Assembly (NCBI GenBank): GCA_020633415.1
Contig: JACKDQ010000012.1
Span: 1 to 64,000, forward strand
DNA length: 64,000 nucleotides
Origin: Deltaproteobacteria bacterium
GTDB lineage: Bacteria > Myxococcota_A > Polyangia > GCA-2747355
Reading direction: 5' to 3'
This document shows, one piece after another, positions 33,020 through 41,995 of the stretch. The position numbers and the translations under genes are program-made. The notes beneath the pieces are model-generated. The model saw only the letters and a program-made list of their open reading frames with translations, ran no database searches and had not been told where the DNA came from. Numbering within the stretch: position 1 is the first letter of the stretch; every line of letters starts with the position of its first letter.

Positions 33020-35743
33020 GTGGACAAACGCATCATGAGTAACGCGCTCGTTCTGTGTGCAGTGGTCGCGATCAGCGGCTGCGGCAACGACGTCGCAGTG
33101 AAAACGGCGCAGCAAGCGTCGGCGCCCAGTCCGGCCGATATCGGCCAATGCACCACACCAGACCAGCTGGTTGCGCCGGACGAGGTACTCGAGCCGTCGC
33201 CGGCGCACTGTGTGATCACCGGCATCGACCACAACCCCCAGCCACAGTGGCCGCTGCAGAGAATCCAGGTCAAGGTACATGCCTTCACCACCTCGAGTGG
33301 TGCGGGTGGCTTTAGCTCGATCAGCGAGCTGCGCAGCTGGGCTGCCGGAGCGATCGCCGCGGCCAACCAGCGCGCCGCGACCAACTATGAAATGAATCTC
33401 TGGCCGCCCGGCGGCGGACCGGCCTATCTGCAGCCCAACTTCAGCATCGAATGGGTACTCGATCCAGAAACCGACGTCTTGCTGCATCAGGACGACGCCG
33501 CGGTAAGTTGTCCCAATGTCGCCGTGCAAGAACTCGTCGCTGGCGAGTGGAAGCCGGTCGATCCTCAGCCCGCGTTGCCTTGCACGTACTCGACAGGCAT
33601 CGATGCGAGCGCCTACGCCACACCCAACGCGTTCAATATCTACATTCCCGCCGTTGACCCGGTGTGGTTGGCGAGCTTCGCCCCCTACCACGATCCGGCC
33701 AACGGCAAGCGCGTGCAGATTATCAGCGGTGGATATAGCGCCTATTTCAATTCGTACATGATGCTCGCCGGCATGTGGCAGCCCTACGGCCAAACCCCGC
33801 TCGGCGTCGGCAGCGCCTCTCACACGATCAGCCACGAGGCTGGGCATGCCTTCGGGCTAGAGCACGCCTGGGAAAACGATGGCTGCCGCGACACGCCCAC
33901 CCATCCACCGAACGTCTGGGGCAGCAAGCCGATCGACTCGGCAACCCATCAGCTGACCGCCGACGGTCAGGGCGATCTGGCCTACAACAACCTGATGGAT
34001 TACACCCACCGCATCGACCAGGTCGGTCTGACGGCGTGTCAGCTGCGCAAGATCCACACATGGTTCATCGACGGCCAGCCAGACTATCTGCTCAAACCCC
34101 AAGACTGCGCGGCCCCGCTGGCGCCGGCGATCTCGACGAATTTTCAGCAAGGCGTCGGTCTGACGATCGAAGATACGGCGACCGATGCAACGGGCTGGAT
34201 CTGGACGGTCAGCCTGCCAAACGACAATGTCGCCTATCGCTCGGGCGAAAAGCGCTTTGTCTTGCCGGCGTGGCTTGAAGGCGAGACGCTGACGATCTGT
34301 CTGCGGAGTTTCGTCGATGGGCCAACCAGCTACTGTCTCTCCGACAAGACCTGCACCACGATCACGGTCCCCACCGCGCCCGCCTGCGATCCGGCGATCG
34401 ACCCCGGCTTTTCGCTGAACGCCGGCAGCAAAGAAATCGAGGTCGATGCGCCGCCGATGGGCAGCGCCGTGGCCTTTTGGACGGTCAGCAGCCAAGAAGA
34501 CTCGGTATCCCCCTCTGACGAGTGCGCCCTCGAACCGAGCTTTCCCTATAGCCCGGATGGGCCACCGGTGGTTTGGGGCGATACGGTAACGATCTGTCGC
34601 ACGATCTGGCCGGGGGGATGCAAGAGCACAACCTGCGAGACGCTAACCATCGACGCGGTCGAGCAATGCAGCGCCCCAGCACCGTCGAGCGCCTTTAGCC
34701 ACAGCTATCATACACCCAGCCCATGGTGCTTCTTCGACTGTACCTTCTCACCGCTGGTGCGGCTCGAGCCAACGGCCACCAACCAACCCGAACCGCTCTA
34801 CGTCTACTACTGGAAGTGGAGTTCGGCGGCTGAGACGCTGCACCAGGAAGGCTTGCCCGGCACGTTTCGCTTTGAACCGGGACGGACCTACACCGCCTGC
34901 AGCCGCGTCTATCAGCGCATCGAGAAATGTTTGAGCGCCGAGACCTGCCAGACGGTCGGCACGGAAACCTGTCTGACGCCGAGCCTCGAGGCCACCCAGT
35001 ACGGCCCCAGCGGCGAGACCCCGTCTCGACGGATTCAAGCCTCGCTGCTCGGCGTGCCCCTGACCAATGCGGCGTTTGCCGCACTGACCGCCACCATCGA
35101 CGGCAGCCCGGTAAACATTTACGTAGATGCCGGCGGCGGAACACAGATGCTCACCGACGGGGACCTGAGCCTCGGCCCCCACACCTTCTGCGTCGGTCTG
35201 GCGACGAATACCGATATGCTCTGCGCTGGGACCTGGTGCAAGACCGTCGAGATCTCCTGGGCCATGATCAAGGTGACCAAGAAGCGTATCGGCGCGCTGG
35301 GCTCGTTAACCTACGCGTTTGCCGGCTTCGCCAACTTCGGTGGGCAGCCCAGCAACGAAACGCTCAGCTGGAAGTTTGGCGACGGCACCACCGCGGCAGG
35401 CAGCTGGACGACCGACCCCGCCGATTTTCCGACGAGCATCTTCTTCGATCCGATTCAACACACCTACGCCGCGGCCGGCACCTACACCGTTTGCGCAAAG
35501 CTGAGCAACGGCACTGATGCGACGGAAAAATGCGTCGAGGTCAAGGTGGGCGCCAGCGAGCACGTCAGCGTCGGCAAGATCAGCAGGCTCAGCGCTGGCT
35601 TTGGCGTGATCACCACCCAGAACTACGAAGAGCTGTCCTTTTATCCATGGGACGTGGTCCCCGGAGAGTCGGTCTTCCTCGGTCAGGAGGTCAGCTACGA
35701 ACGCGACGGCCTGCGCGCAACCCAAGTCACGCTGGTCGAGTAG
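33020..35743 (+). CDS. Pappalysin-like (M43-type) metalloprotease lipoprotein with PKD domain
   Basis: A protein of 907 residues. The start is GTG 33020, with AAGGGA 6 nt before it; ATG 33035 has none. Lipobox VAISGC. The zinc site SHEAGHAFGLEH at about residues 271-282 fits HExxHxxGxxH of metzincins, and NLMDYT near 326 is the Met-turn, as in M43 pappalysin/ulilysin proteases. The region between 360 and 780 carries several cysteine-rich beta repeats. A PKD-like domain (WKFGDGTTA, HTYAAAGTYTVCAKL) lies near 795-850. It is probably a surface protease acting on proteins outside the cell. Substrates are unknown. Confidence 0.85.
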   Translation: MDKRIMSNALVLCAVVAISGCGNDVAVKTAQQASAPSPADIGQCTTPDQLVAPDEVLEPSPAHCVITGIDHNPQPQWPLQRIQVKVHAFTTSSGAGGFSSISELRSWAAGAIAAANQRAATNYEMNLWPPGGGPAYLQPNFSIEWVLDPETDVLLHQDDAAVSCPNVAVQELVAGEWKPVDPQPALPCTYSTGIDASAYATPNAFNIYIPAVDPVWLASFAPYHDPANGKRVQIISGGYSAYFNSYMMLAGMWQPYGQTPLGVGSASHTISHEAGHAFGLEHAWENDGCRDTPTHPPNVWGSKPIDSATHQLTADGQGDLAYNNLMDYTHRIDQVGLTACQLRKIHTWFIDGQPDYLLKPQDCAAPLAPAISTNFQQGVGLTIEDTATDATGWIWTVSLPNDNVAYRSGEKRFVLPAWLEGETLTICLRSFVDGPTSYCLSDKTCTTITVPTAPACDPAIDPGFSLNAGSKEIEVDAPPMGSAVAFWTVSSQEDSVSPSDECALEPSFPYSPDGPPVVWGDTVTICRTIWPGGCKSTTCETLTIDAVEQCSAPAPSSAFSHSYHTPSPWCFFDCTFSPLVRLEPTATNQPEPLYVYYWKWSSAAETLHQEGLPGTFRFEPGRTYTACSRVYQRIEKCLSAETCQTVGTETCLTPSLEATQYGPSGETPSRRIQASLLGVPLTNAAFAALTATIDGSPVNIYVDAGGGTQMLTDGDLSLGPHTFCVGLATNTDMLCAGTWCKTVEISWAMIKVTKKRIGALGSLTYAFAGFANFGGQPSNETLSWKFGDGTTAAGSWTTDPADFPTSIFFDPIQHTYAAAGTYTVCAKLSNGTDATEKCVEVKVGASEHVSVGKISRLSAGFGVITTQNYEELSFYPWDVVPGESVFLGQEVSYERDGLRATQVTLVE

Positions 35744-35782
35744 CCGCCAACCCTTCGCGACGAATCCTCGGGCCCAGCGCAG

Positions 35783-36598
35783 CTAGCGTTTGCGCAGTAG
35801 ACGACGATAGACATCGTGATGGCGGCGCAGCAGCGCCGGGTCCTTCGCGCTCTTCAGCACTTGGCGATGAATCGTCAGCAGCTGGCGATCCCCGCGGAGG
35901 ATCTGGGTCAAGTCCAGCTCGTAAGCGACGTCGCTGGGGTCGGCAAACTGAACCTTGCGCAAGAGTCCGCTCTCGCGTGCAGCAGCAAAAGCCTCGGGGC
36001 TCTGCGTGCGGAAGCGCTCGAACAGCGGGGCGTAGCGCGGCTGCACGCCGAAGAAGTTCTCTCGGGTCAATGACGTTTGGCTCAACTGACGCTGCAGCTG
36101 CGCGGTGAGCAGCGTCGGTTCCGCGGCGAGCCGGCCGACGATGAAGCGCTTGCCGCTCGTCGCATAGCCGAGCTTTTTCAACTTGCCCCAGACCTTGACG
36201 GCGCCGGTCAAACACTGCGTCTTGTCGTAACCAAGAACGCTCTGGTCGTGAGCAAAAGCGAGCTCCGCAGCGAGCAAATACATCACGCTGCCCAGACCTT
36301 TGCGCCGAATGTCCAACTCGATGATCGGATGGATCGAGCGGCAGCGCGCGGACTCGCGATCGTAGTGCATGTTGAGCGAACCGACGAACTGGCCATTGTA
36401 GGAGGCGTGCAGCCCACCGTAGTAGTCACCGAGCAGACCGCGCTCGGCGGTCTCGAAGACGAAGCTTAGTTTTGCCGGATCGAGTCCCTTGGCGCGTAGG
36501 TTGGCGACAAAAGGATGCTCTGCAGCAGCCACCGTTGACGCGCAGCACAAAATCACTGCGACAAAGGTCAGCTTTGCTTGATCGCGCGCGTCAAACAT
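35783..36598 (-). CDS. Exported protein with a GNAT-like motif
   Basis: From ATG 36598 the product has 271 residues with a signal peptide (KLTFVAVILCCASTVAAA). After it comes a segment like the acetyl-CoA motif A of GNAT acetyltransferases, with HPIIELDIRRKGLGSVMYLL (R/K-x-x-G-x-G), and SYNGQFVGSLNMHYD before it as the preceding strands. A periplasmic GNAT would be unusual because acetyl-CoA is cytoplasmic. The C-terminal half is helical and Arg-rich. The alternative TTG start at 36616 does not change this. The motif match is by eye and moderate. Confidence 0.55.
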   Translation of the reverse strand: MFDARDQAKLTFVAVILCCASTVAAAEHPFVANLRAKGLDPAKLSFVFETAERGLLGDYYGGLHASYNGQFVGSLNMHYDRESARCRSIHPIIELDIRRKGLGSVMYLLAAELAFAHDQSVLGYDKTQCLTGAVKVWGKLKKLGYATSGKRFIVGRLAAEPTLLTAQLQRQLSQTSLTRENFFGVQPRYAPLFERFRTQSPEAFAAARESGLLRKVQFADPSDVAYELDLTQILRGDRQLLTIHRQVLKSAKDPALLRRHHDVYRRLLRKR

Positions 36599-36688
36599 GT
36601 TGCGCTCTTTATGCAAGGCATATGCCGCAATACGACGCCGCTGGGGGAGCGTTGGAGACTCGCCGACCGGCGAGGTCTAGCTGCGGCT

Positions 36689-37087
36689 TCAGCCAAACTT
36701 TCCGCAGTCGGCGGCAACCTGCGGATTGTGGTGGGTCTGATAAAACTCGGCGCCGATCTCGCTGGCGAAAATTTCGGGCTCGACGGCGCGAACTTCCTGC
36801 AGCCAATACTGTGCGATGCGGGTGTCACCGTGGCGCTCGACCAAAGCGCTGACCAAACGCGCGGCGGCTTCTCGCTGGTAGTCGCGCCAGAGCGTGGTGA
36901 TCGCCCGGTCGTACTCGGTTAATCGGCGTTGCTCGGGCAACGCTTCGAGCGCGTCGACCAGTGGCGCAAGCTGACCCTCGCGACTATAGGCGCGTAACGC
37001 GCGAGCCAACGCCGAGCCGCCGCGGAACAGCAAGGCCCCAACGACAATCACGGCACCAATCGCGATCCAGATCTGCGACGACATCAT
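36689..37087 (-). CDS. Small membrane-anchored protein
   Basis: A protein of 132 residues with one N-terminal membrane span (IWIAIGAVIVVGALLF) and a cytosolic or periplasmic helical domain rich in Arg, Ala and Glu. Two adjacent ATG codons (37087 and 37084) could start it. It lies upstream of the exported GNAT-like gene on the same strand, 90 nt away. No family was recognised. Confidence 0.5.
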   Translation of the reverse strand: MMSSQIWIAIGAVIVVGALLFRGGSALARALRAYSREGQLAPLVDALEALPEQRRLTEYDRAITTLWRDYQREAAARLVSALVERHGDTRIAQYWLQEVRAVEPEIFASEIGAEFYQTHHNPQVAADCGKFG

Positions 37088-37248
37088 CGGTGAGTATAGC
37101 AGGCGGGCAGTAGCAAAGCGCTAGCCAACAACTGGCGAGAACCATAGCGCTAAGCAGCAGGGCCGCGTTCGTCGGCGATCTTTCGCTCGAACGCGGCCCG
37201 CCGGGTCATCAGGGCAGCGCGGGTAACATCGCCCAGGCTGAACGAACG

Positions 37249-38523
37249 CTAGCTGCGCGGCACGGGGGGAACAGAGCCATCGGCGTTGTTGTCGACCCGC
37301 CGCTGCAGCGCACCGAGCACGTCGACACCCAGCGCGGCCTTGAGTTGCTCGTTGGCGCTGATCAGTTGCGGCGCCATCGACGAGCCACCGTTTTGCAGAC
37401 CGAGCACGGTCACCTTGTCGATGGCAACCGACTCGACGGTCCGCGAGAGCGTGTCGACCAAGCCATCGAGCTTCTGCAGTAAGAACACTTCGCGCGCATC
37501 CGATCCGGCTTGCAGGTAGGCGGCGGTCAACTGGCGCAACACCGCGACCGTTGCGCGACCTTGCTCGATGATTTGCGCCGCATCGCCGCGCGCGGTGCTG
37601 ATCGCGGCCTGCATTTTGGCGCGCGCCGAGGCGATCACGTCAGCCTCCAGCTGTCGCTTGACCTGCTCAACGCGGGCGCTCTGCATATCGAGTTCCGCGC
37701 GTGCTTGAACAACCTGGGCACCGATCTGACCATTGGCTTCAGCGATCAACGCGTCCTTTTGGGTTTCCGCGTCGGTGACTTTCTTTTGCGCCTCGGCGGT
37801 CATCGTTCGAATCGCTGCCTCGATGCGCACTAACTCGGTGCGCTGACGGTTCTCAGCGTCACGCACAACCGCGTCAGCTTTGGCTTCGGCCTCGACGATC
37901 CGCGCTTTCTTGCGAACCTCTGCGCCAGAAATCCGGCCGATGCTATCGAGATAACCAACACCATCAGAGACGTTTTGGATCTTCAGCGTGTCGAGCTCGA
38001 TACCAAGTCGCGTTAGGTCGTGGTCGGCTTCGTCCATCAAGCGCTGGGCGAAGGCCAGCTTGTCGGCGTTGACCTCCTCCGGCGTCAATGTCGCCAACAC
38101 GCCACGGAGATTGCCCTCGAGCGTTTCTTTGGCGATGGCGATGATCTCAGCTCGGCCCTTGCCCAGCAAGCGCTCGACTGCATTGCCCAAAGCCGGCTCG
38201 GTGCCCGCGATCTTGACGTTGGCCACACCATCGACGTTAAGCGGAATGCCGCCCTTGGAAAATGCACCGTGGACCGCGACGCTGATCGCCATGTTGGTCA
38301 GGTCCATCCGGTCGACGACCTCGAACAGCGGGATCTTGATCTTGCGCCCGCCTTTGATCGCCTTGTAGCGCACGCGGCGCCCATCAGCGACTCGGCGACT
38401 TCCGCCGGAAAAAATCAATACCTCATTCGGCTGGCAAATATAGAGCAACTTCTTGACGGTCAGTGCGATCGCCAATAGCCCCACCACACCGAGAACCGCC
38501 ATCGTAAGAATCATGGATGACAT
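37249..38523 (-). CDS. Flotillin-like SPFH/Band 7 protein (second paralog)
   Basis: The 424-residue protein has an N-terminal membrane anchor (LTMAVLGVVGLLAIALTV), the SPFH domain with YICQPNEVLIFSG, KIPLFEVVDRMDL and GIPLNVDGVANVKI, and a long Ala/Glu/Arg/Gln coiled coil from about residue 210 to 320. This is the YqiK/FloT layout; such proteins oligomerise in membrane microdomains. GGGAGA lies about 7 nt before the ATG. It is the last gene of the NfeD-flotillin-flotillin operon, 10 nt after its paralog. The tandem paralogs may form mixed rings. Confidence 0.9.
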   Translation of the reverse strand: MSSMILTMAVLGVVGLLAIALTVKKLLYICQPNEVLIFSGGSRRVADGRRVRYKAIKGGRKIKIPLFEVVDRMDLTNMAISVAVHGAFSKGGIPLNVDGVANVKIAGTEPALGNAVERLLGKGRAEIIAIAKETLEGNLRGVLATLTPEEVNADKLAFAQRLMDEADHDLTRLGIELDTLKIQNVSDGVGYLDSIGRISGAEVRKKARIVEAEAKADAVVRDAENRQRTELVRIEAAIRTMTAEAQKKVTDAETQKDALIAEANGQIGAQVVQARAELDMQSARVEQVKRQLEADVIASARAKMQAAISTARGDAAQIIEQGRATVAVLRQLTAAYLQAGSDAREVFLLQKLDGLVDTLSRTVESVAIDKVTVLGLQNGGSSMAPQLISANEQLKAALGVDVLGALQRRVDNNADGSVPPVPRS

Positions 38524-38533
38524 CGTTTTCTCC

Positions 38534-39892
38534 CTAGCCGATGCGCTCGGTTGTACTGGTTACGCTACCGCTCGGCGGTGCAGGCGGACTCCACTTCGCG
38601 GTGCCGCTGTGGCCATTGCGCCCTTCAGCGAGAATCTTCGGCACATCGATGCCCGTCGTCTGACGCAGCGTCGAAAGGATCGTCGCCACGGTCTGCGGAA
38701 ACGCCGCAACATAGTTCGGCAAAGCCGAGCCATCGCCGGGATCGATAATGTTGACTTCTTTTACAGTGAGCTTGGACATCCGCGCGACGATCGTACTGAC
38801 CAGGTTTTCGATCTGCTGGATCAGGAAGATGTCGCGGGCATTTTCACCCGCAGCGGACCAGGCGGCGGCGAGTAGTTGAAGCACCTCGGCCATCGCGCGA
38901 CCGTTCTCTTCGGTCGGTGCGGCTTTGCCCTTGGCGATCAACTCTTCGGCGCGTTTGCGCGCATCGGCGGGTAGCTCAACATCAGCGGTCAAACGGATCT
39001 GTTCGAGCTGCTTGCGGATCTCTTGGAGCTCTTGCTCGGCCTCGAAACGGGCTTGCTGGCCACGGGCGTTGGCTTCACGCGCTGCCGACTCGACGGCCTT
39101 GGCCAGATCTGCGGCGATGCGGCGCTGCTCGTTGCGCTTGGCGACGATCGCCTTCTCGGCGTTCTGAATCGCCACATCGGCCCGGCCGGCTTCGTCGGCG
39201 GCCTTTTGATTGGCCTCGTTTTCAGCATTGGACTCGGCGATCTCCGCCGCTCGGATCACGCGGGCGATCCGCTGGCGACCAATGCTGTCGAGGTACTCTT
39301 TGTCGTCGGTGACGTGCTGGACCTTCAACGTGTCGAGTTGTAGACCCAGCTTCTCGAAGTCGTCTTTGACGTCGAGGGTCAAACTTTCGGCAAACTTGAG
39401 ACGGTCTTCGTTTACCTCCTCTGGCGTCAGCGTAGCGAGCACGCCGCGCAACGTTCCCTCGAGGGTTTCTTTGGCAACCGTGCGCAGTTCGTCGCGATGG
39501 CGCCCTAAGAAGCGCTCGACCGCGTTGCGAACGATCCGTGGGTCCGATGAGATCTTGACGTTAGCGATCGCTCGCACATTGAGCGGAATGCCATCTTTCG
39601 AATAGGCGCCCGTACTAATGATCTCGATCGGGATCGCCGTTAGGTCCATCCGCTCGACCCGTTCGAGAATCGGCAAGCGCCAGTGACGACCGGAAAACTC
39701 GATGCGGTTGCCCACAACGTGACCGTCGGCTTGTCGGTAAGTCCGACCGGAGAAGATCAAGACCTGATGCGGCCGGCAGATATAGAGAAAACTTCGCACG
39801 ATCAGGTACAGCACCAACAGCCCTCCGGCTCCGCCGGCGGCATAGATCGCGATCGGCACCAGTTGGCCAACATCTTCAAGTGGTATGTTCAT
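38534..39892 (-). CDS. Flotillin-like SPFH/Band 7 protein (first paralog)
   Basis: A protein of 452 residues, clearly paralogous to the following gene: shared YICRPHQVLIFSGRTYR, ILERVERMDLTAIPIEI, GIPLNVRAIANVKI and ATLTPEEVNEDRLKFAESL. A membrane anchor at about residues 12-32 precedes the SPFH domain, and a charged coiled coil spans about 220-330. GAGGA precedes the ATG by 7 nt. With the NfeD-like gene just upstream it forms the usual nfeD/yqiJ plus floT/yqiK arrangement linked to membrane microdomains and envelope stress. Confidence 0.9.
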   Translation of the reverse strand: MNIPLEDVGQLVPIAIYAAGGAGGLLVLYLIVRSFLYICRPHQVLIFSGRTYRQADGHVVGNRIEFSGRHWRLPILERVERMDLTAIPIEIISTGAYSKDGIPLNVRAIANVKISSDPRIVRNAVERFLGRHRDELRTVAKETLEGTLRGVLATLTPEEVNEDRLKFAESLTLDVKDDFEKLGLQLDTLKVQHVTDDKEYLDSIGRQRIARVIRAAEIAESNAENEANQKAADEAGRADVAIQNAEKAIVAKRNEQRRIAADLAKAVESAAREANARGQQARFEAEQELQEIRKQLEQIRLTADVELPADARKRAEELIAKGKAAPTEENGRAMAEVLQLLAAAWSAAGENARDIFLIQQIENLVSTIVARMSKLTVKEVNIIDPGDGSALPNYVAAFPQTVATILSTLRQTTGIDVPKILAEGRNGHSGTAKWSPPAPPSGSVTSTTERIG

Positions 39893-39906
39893 ACCGGTTC
39901 CTCTTT

Positions 39907-40491
39907 CTAGTCGCGCGGCGCGCGCACAACGATTAGTTCCTGACCATTGCCGGCGGTGTCGATCACCAGCACCCTAGTTCCTTGCGTCAACTCGTCCGGC
40001 TCGTCGTCGGTCGTGCGCGCGACCAAGTCGACGGCTTGGTCGTTGACTTCGACGCGCACCTTGCCGCGTGTCTTCGCACCAAAGGGCAATAGCACCGTGC
40101 CTTCATAGCCGCGCAGGTTGTCCGTCGAGGTGACGGTACCGATCGTGTTGCGCTTGAGCTTTTGAATGACCAGTGCCGCAGAAAAGCCGACGACGATGCC
40201 CAGCGAGGAAGACGCGATCAGCGTCGTCCAGCGACCGGCGAGCGCCAAGAGCGAAAGCGTGGTTCCGCAAGCACCAAAGAACGTCAAAAAGTAGACCCAG
40301 AAACGCAGACTGGCAAAGGGCAGCCAGATTTCTGCAAAGCCGTCACCGTCGAAATCAGCTTCAGCGTCTGCATCAGCGTCGACATCGACGTGCGCGGCAA
40401 CATCGCTATGCTCTCCTCCAAGAAAAAGGGAAGCGCCGAGGAGGATCGCGCCGAAAACGAAGGCTGCGAGATAGACGTACAGCAGAACCAT
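39907..40491 (-). CDS. NfeD/YqiJ-like membrane protein
   Basis: A protein of 194 residues with an N-terminal span (LLYVYLAAFVFGAILLGASL), an acidic Asp/Ala loop (VDVDADADAEADFDGDG), two further spans, and a C-terminal OB-fold-like domain (GYEGTVLLPFGAKTRGKVRV and ending VLVIDTAGNGQELIVVRA). This matches NfeD-type partners encoded upstream of flotillins. TTAGGAGA stands about 6 nt before the ATG, and the stop is 14 nt before the first flotillin. It probably assists flotillin assembly, as in other bacteria. Confidence 0.8.
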   Translation of the reverse strand: MVLLYVYLAAFVFGAILLGASLFLGGEHSDVAAHVDVDADADAEADFDGDGFAEIWLPFASLRFWVYFLTFFGACGTTLSLLALAGRWTTLIASSSLGIVVGFSAALVIQKLKRNTIGTVTSTDNLRGYEGTVLLPFGAKTRGKVRVEVNDQAVDLVARTTDDEPDELTQGTRVLVIDTAGNGQELIVVRAPRD

Positions 40492-40699
40492 ACTGGTCTC
40501 CTAACGAGTGCCGCCCGTGACCGAGCGCACCCTATCTTACGTAGCGCGGTGGCGTTTTCGTATCCGCGGAGCGTGGAATGATACGATTGTTGTCGGGAAA
40601 TGTGGCAAAAGGTTGTCTTCCCCAATAACGTGCGGTGTTCGTTTGGAAAATGGCGCGATTGGCCCTTGACCTGTCGCGGCGGGCTCTGTAGATCAACGC

Positions 40700-41545
40700 A
40701 TGGTTGTCGCGGTACGTCGCCGTCTTCGTCAAAGCCTGCTGTGCGTGCTGACACCGCTGATCCTTACTGCGTGCGCGCGCGCCGGATTTCCGATCGGCAG
40801 CGAGAGCGACACGATCGTCGATCCAACCACGACGACAGACGGGGCGATCGGCGACGCTGCTGGCGACGGGGGAACAGCGCGTGATGCAGGGCTCGACGAC
40901 GACGCACTCGCCTGCAATCTGCCTGTCTCGCTGCGCTTTGACAATGGCGGGGCCTGTCGCTTCGACGAGCATCTGATCGGTGGAACGGTCGCCTGTAGCG
41001 AAGGACCGATCAGCTCGAGCTATCCCGACGGCCAAACATGGATCGGCCGCTGCCGCGTCGGTAAGGCGCGAGTGATCGCTCATTGCACGACACTGCCCGT
41101 CGAGAGCCACCACCTGCAGGCCAATTCTGCTGCTCAGCGAATCATCGCCAGCTGTCGTGCTGACCAAATCGTCGTCGGTGGCGGCTGTGCCTGCGCCGAC
41201 GGCCAGGCGGTCACCGGATCGCGCCGCCAACCGAGTGGATGGCATTGCACCTGCTCTGAGGCCGGCCTGCATCGCGGAACCGTGATTTGTGCAGCAGCCC
41301 GCTGTGGAAAGCGCTTGGGCCTTTCTCGACACGTCGCCGACCACGCCGACAGACAAGTCAGCGTGGCCTGTCCAGGTCGCAAGCGATTGCTCAATGGCGG
41401 CTGTGACGCGCCGACAGATCTCTACAGCAGCGGCGCGGCGGTCGGTGAGAGCTGGCACTGTCGCACCGCGACACTCGGGGGGATCGGCGCAGCGACCGAA
41501 GCCAGCGTGGACTGCATCACACCCGATGGGCCGGCAAATCAGTAA
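40700..41545 (+). CDS. Cys-rich lipoprotein of unknown function
   Basis: The 281-residue protein has a lipoprotein signal (LLCVLTPLILTAC) and an Asp/Thr/Gly-rich linker, then a domain with about eighteen cysteines arranged in recurring strands such as CSEGPISSSYPDGQTWIGRC, RIIASCRADQIVVGGGC and GWHCTC. The repeats suggest two or three copies of a disulfide-bonded unit. A long minus-strand frame over the same DNA is a shadow. No strong ribosome binding site is visible before ATG 40700. Confidence 0.65.
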   Translation: MVVAVRRRLRQSLLCVLTPLILTACARAGFPIGSESDTIVDPTTTTDGAIGDAAGDGGTARDAGLDDDALACNLPVSLRFDNGGACRFDEHLIGGTVACSEGPISSSYPDGQTWIGRCRVGKARVIAHCTTLPVESHHLQANSAAQRIIASCRADQIVVGGGCACADGQAVTGSRRQPSGWHCTCSEAGLHRGTVICAAARCGKRLGLSRHVADHADRQVSVACPGRKRLLNGGCDAPTDLYSSGAAVGESWHCRTATLGGIGAATEASVDCITPDGPANQ

Positions 41546-41572
41546 AGCGGCGCGCGCGAGTCTTGCGGCGCG

Positions 41573-41995
41573 CTAGTCTTGTGGATTTTTCACCGGGTCG
41601 AACACACGAAACGACTCGTCGAAAACCCAAACGCGATAGCGTCCGCTGACCAAAGCGATCGGCTCGGCAGTGGTCAACGCGAGCATGTCGCTCTCGGGCA
41701 GCGATAACCTTTTGCGCATCACGGTCAAGTAGTAGTAGCCGGGAGCGATGTCGGAAATATCGACGGACGCGTCGGGCATTAACGGCTGGCTGAGTCGATT
41801 TTTGGCAGCGCGATAGTCGGTCGACGAGGGGTGCAATCGCAACTCGGTCAACGGCCGCTCGGCGCTGGTTCCCTGATAGACCAACGCCAACAGGGGCGGA
41901 CCGAGATTGGGCGGCGGTTCGACACCGCCGAAGTCGCCGCAACCGAGCCCGGTGGCGAGCGCGACAACGGCCAACGCCGCGCGCCTAGTAAACAA
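41573..41995 (-). CDS. Small lipoprotein
   Basis: A TTG-initiated frame of 140 residues that overlaps the end of the upstream barrel gene by 11 nt, with GGGGTG about 5 nt before it. The signal MFTRRAALAVVALATGLGC has an Arg-Arg pair close to the start and a lipobox. The mature part looks beta-rich (IAPGYYYLTVMRKR, ALVSGRYRVWVFDESF). It is probably co-translated with the barrel protein as a partner. No family was recognised. Confidence 0.6.
   Translation of the reverse strand: MFTRRAALAVVALATGLGCGDFGGVEPPPNLGPPLLALVYQGTSAERPLTELRLHPSSTDYRAAKNRLSQPLMPDASVDISDIAPGYYYLTVMRKRLSLPESDMLALTTAEPIALVSGRYRVWVFDESFRVFDPVKNPQD

Noticed and set aside
32939..33847. Minus-strand open frame (302 codons) opposite the M43 protease
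   Set aside because: The opposing strand contains the HExxH metzincin motif; this frame has no recognisable features.
40532..41458. Minus-strand open frame (308 codons) over the Cys-rich lipoprotein
   Set aside because: No signal, ribosome binding site or motif; the plus strand carries a lipobox and regular Cys repeats.
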